A DNA stretch of 9,917 nucleotides from NCBI GenBank assembly GCA_937901335.1, contig CALCHC010000043.1, forward strand, positions 1-9,917, written 5' to 3'. The translations under genes were made by a program, and so were the position numbers. The number at the start of each line of letters is the position of its first letter. Positions within the stretch are counted from its first letter, which is position 1. Source of the DNA: an uncultured Phascolarctobacterium sp. (GTDB lineage: Bacteria; Bacillota; Negativicutes; Acidaminococcales; Acidaminococcaceae). Positions 6,313 through 9,917 of this stretch are shown in pieces. The notes below the pieces were generated by a model. That model had not been told where the DNA came from, ran no database searches, and worked only from the letters and a program-made list of their open reading frames with translations.

Positions 6313-7305
6313 ATGTGGGATAGTGTTTTAGGACACGAACAGAATAAAGAGTTTTTGCAGAACTTTTTGCAAAGGGAAGCACGCCCTCACGCTTTGCTTT
6401 TTTGTGGGGCGGAAGGTTTGGGCAAAAAGAAATTGGCTTTAGAATTCGCCAAGACCTTTTTGTGCTTGAACGGTAAGGGTGACGATGGCTGTGAAGCTTG
6501 TCGTTTGCTGAACTTTGCTGATGGTAACGTAAGCCATCCGGATTTTATCTTGGTGGAACGCTTACCGGAAAAAAGAGATTTATCCATCGAGCAAATGCGT
6601 GATTTGGCAAAACAGGCAGCTTTTGCTCCAGTGCTTTCCAAAAACAAAATTTGTATTGTGGAAGATGCAGATAGATTAACCGAAGCAGCGGCCAATAGCT
6701 TTTTGAAATTGTTGGAAGAACCGCCTGCAGGTTGGCTGATAATTCTGTTGGCGAGCAGTGAAGATAAGCTGCTTACCACTATTTTGTCTCGCGTGGTGAA
6801 GTTACGCTTTAACCCGCTAGCGGTGGCAGATGTGAAAAAGCTTTTGCTGGCACGAGGCGTTGATGCTGACGCAAGCGAAGTGCTGGCTCGCATTAGTGAA
6901 GGAAGCGTCGGTACGGCGCTGAACTTAAATGAGCAGAACGCTTTGGAATACAGGCAAACTGCTTTATCGTTCCTCGAAGCGTTGCCTTTGGAGTTCCCTA
7001 TGAACTACGTAACAGACCGTACTTGGGTAGTGAAGTACGAGCGGGCTGAGGCAATGCTCTTTGTAAAATTACTACAGCTTTTATTGCGGGATATGCTCTT
7101 TATTAAAACTGGCGTAACCGTTAATTTATATAACTGCGATGTGCAGGAAAACTTAACCGCACTTAGTGGCGGTTGGCAACCCCAAGGTTTAAAGAAAGCT
7201 TTGGCGGCGACAAACGATGCTTATAAGGCTTTGGCTTCCAGTGTTGGCGTAAAGCTGGTAATGGAAAACTTAGCCATGAAAATAGATAATTTCCGGAAGG
7301 AGTGA
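6313..7305 (+). CDS. holB: DNA polymerase III delta' subunit (clamp loader)
   Basis: A 330-residue AAA+ type clamp-loader subunit that works with delta and tau/gamma to load the beta clamp on DNA. It opens with the typical WDSVLGHEQNKEFL. A Walker-A-like GAEGLGKKKLA is at 32-42, with Lys in place of the usual Thr/Ser. IVEDADRLTEAAANSFLKLLEEPP (115-138) is the conserved Walker-B-like and sensor region, and TTILSRVVKLRF (155-166) keeps the arginine-finger Arg160 of the SRC motif, though Cys is replaced by Val. The zinc module normally has four cysteines. I see Cys51, Cys60 and Cys63 only, and the place expected for another Cys is Asp57. The start ATG abuts the tmk stop, with GGAGAAGG about 11 bases upstream inside tmk. 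The C-terminal third is poorly conserved, as usual for the family. Confidence 0.93.
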   Translation: MWDSVLGHEQNKEFLQNFLQREARPHALLFCGAEGLGKKKLALEFAKTFLCLNGKGDDGCEACRLLNFADGNVSHPDFILVERLPEKRDLSIEQMRDLAKQAAFAPVLSKNKICIVEDADRLTEAAANSFLKLLEEPPAGWLIILLASSEDKLLTTILSRVVKLRFNPLAVADVKKLLLARGVDADASEVLARISEGSVGTALNLNEQNALEYRQTALSFLEALPLEFPMNYVTDRTWVVKYERAEAMLFVKLLQLLLRDMLFIKTGVTVNLYNCDVQENLTALSGGWQPQGLKKALAATNDAYKALASSVGVKLVMENLAMKIDNFRKE

Positions 7306-7310
7306 ATATA

Positions 7311-8150
7311 GTGCCGACAGTTGTAGGTATTAGATTTAAAAAAGCAGCTAAAATATATTATTTTGACCCGGTGGATAGCGGTGTAGAAAAAGGCGATTTT
7401 GCCATTGTAGAAACTGCCCGCGGCGTAGAATACGGTGAGGTTGTAATTGGCAGCCGCGAAGTTAGCGAGGACAGCATTGTTGCTCCCCTCAAACCCGTAA
7501 TGCGCAAAGCTACCCCGGAAGACGCAGAAAAACTTGCAGAAAACAAAGTGCGCGAAAGAGAAGCGTTCAATATCTGCCTGCGTAAAATTAAAAACCACGA
7601 ATTGCCCATGCATCTTATTGACGTAGAATTCACTTTTGACGTAAACAAAATTATTTTCTACTTCACTGCAGATGGCAGAATTGACTTCCGCGAACTGGTA
7701 AAAGATTTGGCGGCGGTGTTCCGTACCCGTATCGAACTGCGCCAAATTGGTGTGCGCGACGAAGCTAAACTTTTGGGTGGTATTGGCGGTTGCGGTCGTC
7801 CCTTGTGCTGCGCAACTTTCTTGGGCGATTTTGAACCTGTTTCCATCCGTATGGCGAAAGACCAAAATCTTAGCCTTAACCCCACCAAAATTTCCGGTAT
7901 TTGCGGTCGCTTGATGTGCTGCCTGAAATACGAAAACCATATGTATTGCAAAAATGATTGCAAAGGCTGTGGCAAACGTGACCGTGTGGAAATCCCAAAA
8001 ATGGGCGCAATGGTTGTTACTCCCTTGGGCGAAGGCAAAGTTATCGGTATTAACCGCGGTCAACGTACTGCTTCCGTACAACTTGCTCCTGATAATGTAA
8101 TTCAAGTGGAATGGGATGAAGTAGTAGACGCTTCCCAAGCTGATGTATAA
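7311..8150 (+). CDS. ricT: RicT (YaaT), PSP1-domain Fe-S protein
   Basis: A 279-residue protein of the YaaT/PSP1 family. In B. subtilis RicT forms a complex with RicA (YmcA) and RicF (YlbF) that binds [4Fe-4S] clusters, aids RNase Y-dependent mRNA maturation, and affects sporulation, competence and biofilm formation. The N terminus VVGIRFKKAAKIYYFDP is characteristic. Conserved cysteines are Cys161, Cys166 and Cys167 in GCGRPLCC, and Cys198, Cys203 and Cys204 in GICGRLMCC. A further group, Cys213-x3-Cys217-x2-Cys220, follows and is not part of the pattern I know for this family. I place the start at GTG 7311, since AAGGAG (7297-7302) lies eight bases upstream; a GTG at 7302 would overlap that site. 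The gene lies five bases after the holB stop, and its ribosome site is within the end of holB. The partners RicA and RicF are not in this window. Confidence 0.95.
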   Translation: MPTVVGIRFKKAAKIYYFDPVDSGVEKGDFAIVETARGVEYGEVVIGSREVSEDSIVAPLKPVMRKATPEDAEKLAENKVREREAFNICLRKIKNHELPMHLIDVEFTFDVNKIIFYFTADGRIDFRELVKDLAAVFRTRIELRQIGVRDEAKLLGGIGGCGRPLCCATFLGDFEPVSIRMAKDQNLSLNPTKISGICGRLMCCLKYENHMYCKNDCKGCGKRDRVEIPKMGAMVVTPLGEGKVIGINRGQRTASVQLAPDNVIQVEWDEVVDASQADV

Positions 8151-8152
8151 AA

Positions 8153-8860
8153 ATGGAAGATAAAATTAGATGTGATTATGTACCCGGTTGCCAATATAAA
8201 ATTTGGCAGGACGGGGGACAGTTCTGTTTTACAACGGACGCTGTATTTTTGGGAAACTTTCCCCACATAGTAAATAAGGCAAAAGCTTTGGAGCTTGGTT
8301 GTGGTACCGGGGCAATCAGTATGCTTGTGGAACATCGTGGTGCAAGTCATGTTACTGCAATCGACTGCAACCCTGCAGTAACCAGCTTGCTTCGTCGTAG
8401 CGTGGAAGATAATAATTTGCAGGAAAAGTTCTCCGTCGTTGATGGGGATATCTGCAATATTAAAGACTACGTGAAGCCTGAAAGCATGGACTTAGTTGTG
8501 GCCAATCCGCCTTATCGCAACACTGGTAACCAACGCCAAATTGGAACTATTGCTTGTCACGAAGTTACTGCAACGCTGGAAGATTTCTTTAAAGCTGCAG
8601 CTTATGCAGTACGCTATAGAGGTCGCTTTGCGCTGGTGCAATTACCGGAACGCTTTGCTGAAAGTATGCAGCTTGCCTTTAAGTACGGTTTGCAACCTAA
8701 AAAATTACAATGGGTACATTCCGCAATAGATAAACCTGCTTGGATTTTCCTTATGGAAATGGTCAAAGGGGGAAGCTACGGAATGGACGTGTTGCCTCCG
8801 CTGATTATGTATGAGAAGGATGGCAGCTACACTGAACAAGTGAAGAAGTTTTATGAGTAA
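8153..8860 (+). CDS. trmN6: tRNA1(Val) (adenine-N6)-methyltransferase, TrmN6/YabB type
   Basis: A 235-residue Rossmann-fold methyltransferase, cytosolic, expected to use S-adenosylmethionine to methylate N6 of adenine 37 in a tRNA. The FTTDAVFLGNF segment (26-36) is typical of this family. The SAM-binding motif ELGCGTGA is at 47-54 and the N6-adenine catalytic motif NPPY at 118-121. The ATG is two bases after the ricT stop with no clear ribosome site, which suggests coupled translation. Position after ricT matches yabB in B. subtilis, where yabA lies between. The exact tRNA target is inferred from the family. A terminator follows six bases after the stop, so the usual downstream neighbours yazA and rsmI are absent. 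Confidence 0.92.
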   Translation: MEDKIRCDYVPGCQYKIWQDGGQFCFTTDAVFLGNFPHIVNKAKALELGCGTGAISMLVEHRGASHVTAIDCNPAVTSLLRRSVEDNNLQEKFSVVDGDICNIKDYVKPESMDLVVANPPYRNTGNQRQIGTIACHEVTATLEDFFKAAAYAVRYRGRFALVQLPERFAESMQLAFKYGLQPKKLQWVHSAIDKPAWIFLMEMVKGGSYGMDVLPPLIMYEKDGSYTEQVKKFYE

Positions 8861-8865
8861 AAAAG

Positions 8866-8893
8866 AACGCTCTGCATTTTGCAGGGCGTTTTT
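8866..8893 (+). terminator. Rho-independent terminator ending the yaaO–trmN6 operon
   Basis: An 11-bp stem AACGCTCTGCA/TGCAGGGCGTT with one T-G pair, a TTT loop and a T run. A-rich bases upstream would allow some function on the opposite strand too. Confidence 0.92.
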
Positions 8894-8917
8894 GTTGTTA
8901 TAAAATATCTGAAATTA

Positions 8918-8926
8918 TGATATACT
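8918..8926 (+). promoter_or_regulatory. Extended -10 promoter before the ATP-grasp gene
   Basis: TGATATACT gives a -10 TATACT (8921-8926) with a TGn extension. The -35 is poor (TTATAA at 8898-8903, 17 bases upstream). The start would be near 8933, leaving an AT-rich leader of about 67 bases. Confidence 0.5.
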
Positions 8927-8999
8927 GTGCAATGAAAAGGTTTATATTTTATAAATAATTTATACTTTAGTAAATTTATTATGAAGGTGAGAAATATTT

Positions 9000-9917
9000 A
9001 TGGTATATAAAACTAGCAAAATAGAAGCTTTTAGAAAAATTATTACGACCTTAAAAATGAATAATTTGCCAATCATTAAGGGATTGCATATGGTCGTTAA
9101 GGATAAGAAAACCAAGAATTTTTCATATAGATTTATGGCTAATACTAATTATATTGTTAAAAAAGATAGTTATATGGATTTTGATGAATATATCTCTTTA
9201 GGAATGAGGTTAAATGATTTTTCTTTTTGTGATTTTCTAAACAATAAGCATAATCAATTTAAAAGGTATCCTCAATTTATGGGAAGGCGTTGTATTGACT
9301 TACGAAAGTCTTCGGATGATGAAATAATAGATTTCATTAATAATAATGAAAAGTTTGTTGGAAAGATGGGGGCTTCTGGTGGCATTGGATTTAAAGTTTA
9401 TGATAAAAATATGCCAGATGTATTAGGGAAGATTAGATTGGATGGAATAGAATATTTAGAAGAGTATATAGTTCAACATGATGAATTTTCTCAAATGAAT
9501 CCTACATCTGTAAACACCATAAGAATTCATACTATTAGAACTACTACTGGATGCATGGTCTATTTTTATCCAAAAGTTAGAATTGGTAAGTTAGGCGCAG
9601 TGTTAGATATAAGTTGGGGAAATAATAATGGATCTTATCGTTTGTTACTAGATCATAAGGGTGTAATTCAGAGCGGTTTTATTCAAACAGATATGATTTA
9701 TCAATGTAATGCTCATTTAGGAACAAAGTATGTATTTGAAAAAGGGAAGATATTGCCTTTTATCAGTGAAGCTGAACAACTATGTATGGCTGTTGCTGAA
9801 AAGGTGCCTGAATTTAGATATATAGGTTGGGATGTAGCTATTACACCTAAGGGGCCAATAATTGTTGAAGGGAATGTGCTTTCGGGTGCTTGGGGGAACA
9901 CATTAGAAGCTATTAGC
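9000..9917 (+). CDS. Sugar-transfer-associated ATP-grasp family protein, 3' end outside window
   Basis: The first 306 residues of an open frame that runs off the window. It resembles the ATP-grasp family linked with sugar transferases and surface polysaccharide loci. FVGKMGASGGIG (119-130) has the expected ATP-binding lysine (Lys122) and glycine loop, EEYIVQH (154-160) the hinge, and NTIRIHTIR (172-180) the central motif. GWDVAITPKGPIIVEGN (276-292) holds the Mg-binding Asp278, Glu290 and Asn292. The ATG at 9000 follows AAGGTGA (8984-8990) by nine bases. No signal peptide or membrane segment is seen. Codon use differs from all upstream genes: 10 of 13 arginine codons are AGA/AGG, and ATA is common for isoleucine. 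This points to an acquired or cell-surface locus. The acceptor and donor molecules cannot be told from sequence. Confidence 0.82.
   Translation, partial: MVYKTSKIEAFRKIITTLKMNNLPIIKGLHMVVKDKKTKNFSYRFMANTNYIVKKDSYMDFDEYISLGMRLNDFSFCDFLNNKHNQFKRYPQFMGRRCIDLRKSSDDEIIDFINNNEKFVGKMGASGGIGFKVYDKNMPDVLGKIRLDGIEYLEEYIVQHDEFSQMNPTSVNTIRIHTIRTTTGCMVYFYPKVRIGKLGAVLDISWGNNNGSYRLLLDHKGVIQSGFIQTDMIYQCNAHLGTKYVFEKGKILPFISEAEQLCMAVAEKVPEFRYIGWDVAITPKGPIIVEGNVLSGAWGNTLEAIS

Noticed and set aside
7221..8138. Long minus-strand open frame of 305 codons across ricT and the end of holB
   Set aside because: It is antisense to clearly identified genes and gives a low-complexity F/N/A-rich protein with no recognisable motif.
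9713..9901. Minus-strand open frame of 62 codons near the window end
   Set aside because: It is antisense to the conserved C-terminal motif of the ATP-grasp gene and has no support of its own.
1..9917. CRISPR array, insertion sequence or prophage
   Set aside because: No spaced direct repeats, transposase, terminal inverted repeats, integrase or phage genes were seen; the tRNA genes at the left edge carry no visible attachment-site duplication within the window.

Overview
The window looks like a chromosomal segment from a Bacillota (low-to-moderate GC Gram-positive lineage) genome. The central block decarboxylase–tmk–holB–ricT–trmN6 follows the order of the Bacillus subtilis yaaO–tmk–(yaaQ–yaaR)–holB–yaaT–(yabA)–yabB region. 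A short fold-III lysine/ornithine decarboxylase like that of Selenomonas ruminantium sits just upstream. Together these make a Negativicutes-type (Selenomonadales/Acidaminococcales) host my best guess, but this is inference and not a species call.

Layout. Positions 1-135 hold two minus-strand tRNA genes, tRNA-Lys(CTT) and a tRNA-Glu(TTC) cut by the window edge, read from one promoter. All other genes are on the plus strand. First is a thioredoxin-reductase-like flavoprotein (298-1170) that has lost one redox cysteine and its NAD(P)H glycine loop. Next comes serS (1251-2519), closed by a strong terminator. A 181-base non-coding stretch with a good promoter leads to a two-gene unit: a fold-III PLP lysine/ornithine decarboxylase (2743-3888) and a small DUF4298 gene (3869-4132) that overlaps it by 20 bases. 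A terminator follows.

A second unit (4235-8860) is tightly packed. It encodes a fold-I Orn/Lys/Arg decarboxylase (YaaO type), thymidylate kinase, DNA polymerase III delta', RicT (PSP1 domain, Fe-S/RNA-processing regulator) and a TrmN6-type tRNA adenine-N6 methyltransferase. The joins are an ATGA overlap, a direct abutment and gaps of a few bases, and a terminator ends the unit.

From about 8900 on, base composition and codon use change: AT-rich, with AGA/AGG arginine and ATA isoleucine codons. A partial gene for a sugar-transfer-associated ATP-grasp protein (9000 to the window end) begins there. This probably marks the edge of an accessory surface-polysaccharide region.

How the genes fit together: the second unit joins nucleotide supply (tmk), the replication clamp loader (holB), an RNA-processing regulator (ricT) and tRNA modification (trmN6), an old Bacillota housekeeping cluster. 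Two structurally unrelated polyamine decarboxylases lie side by side. The points most worth a second look are the degenerate thioredoxin-reductase-like protein, an extra CxxxCxxC motif in RicT, and the decarboxylase–DUF4298 overlap.
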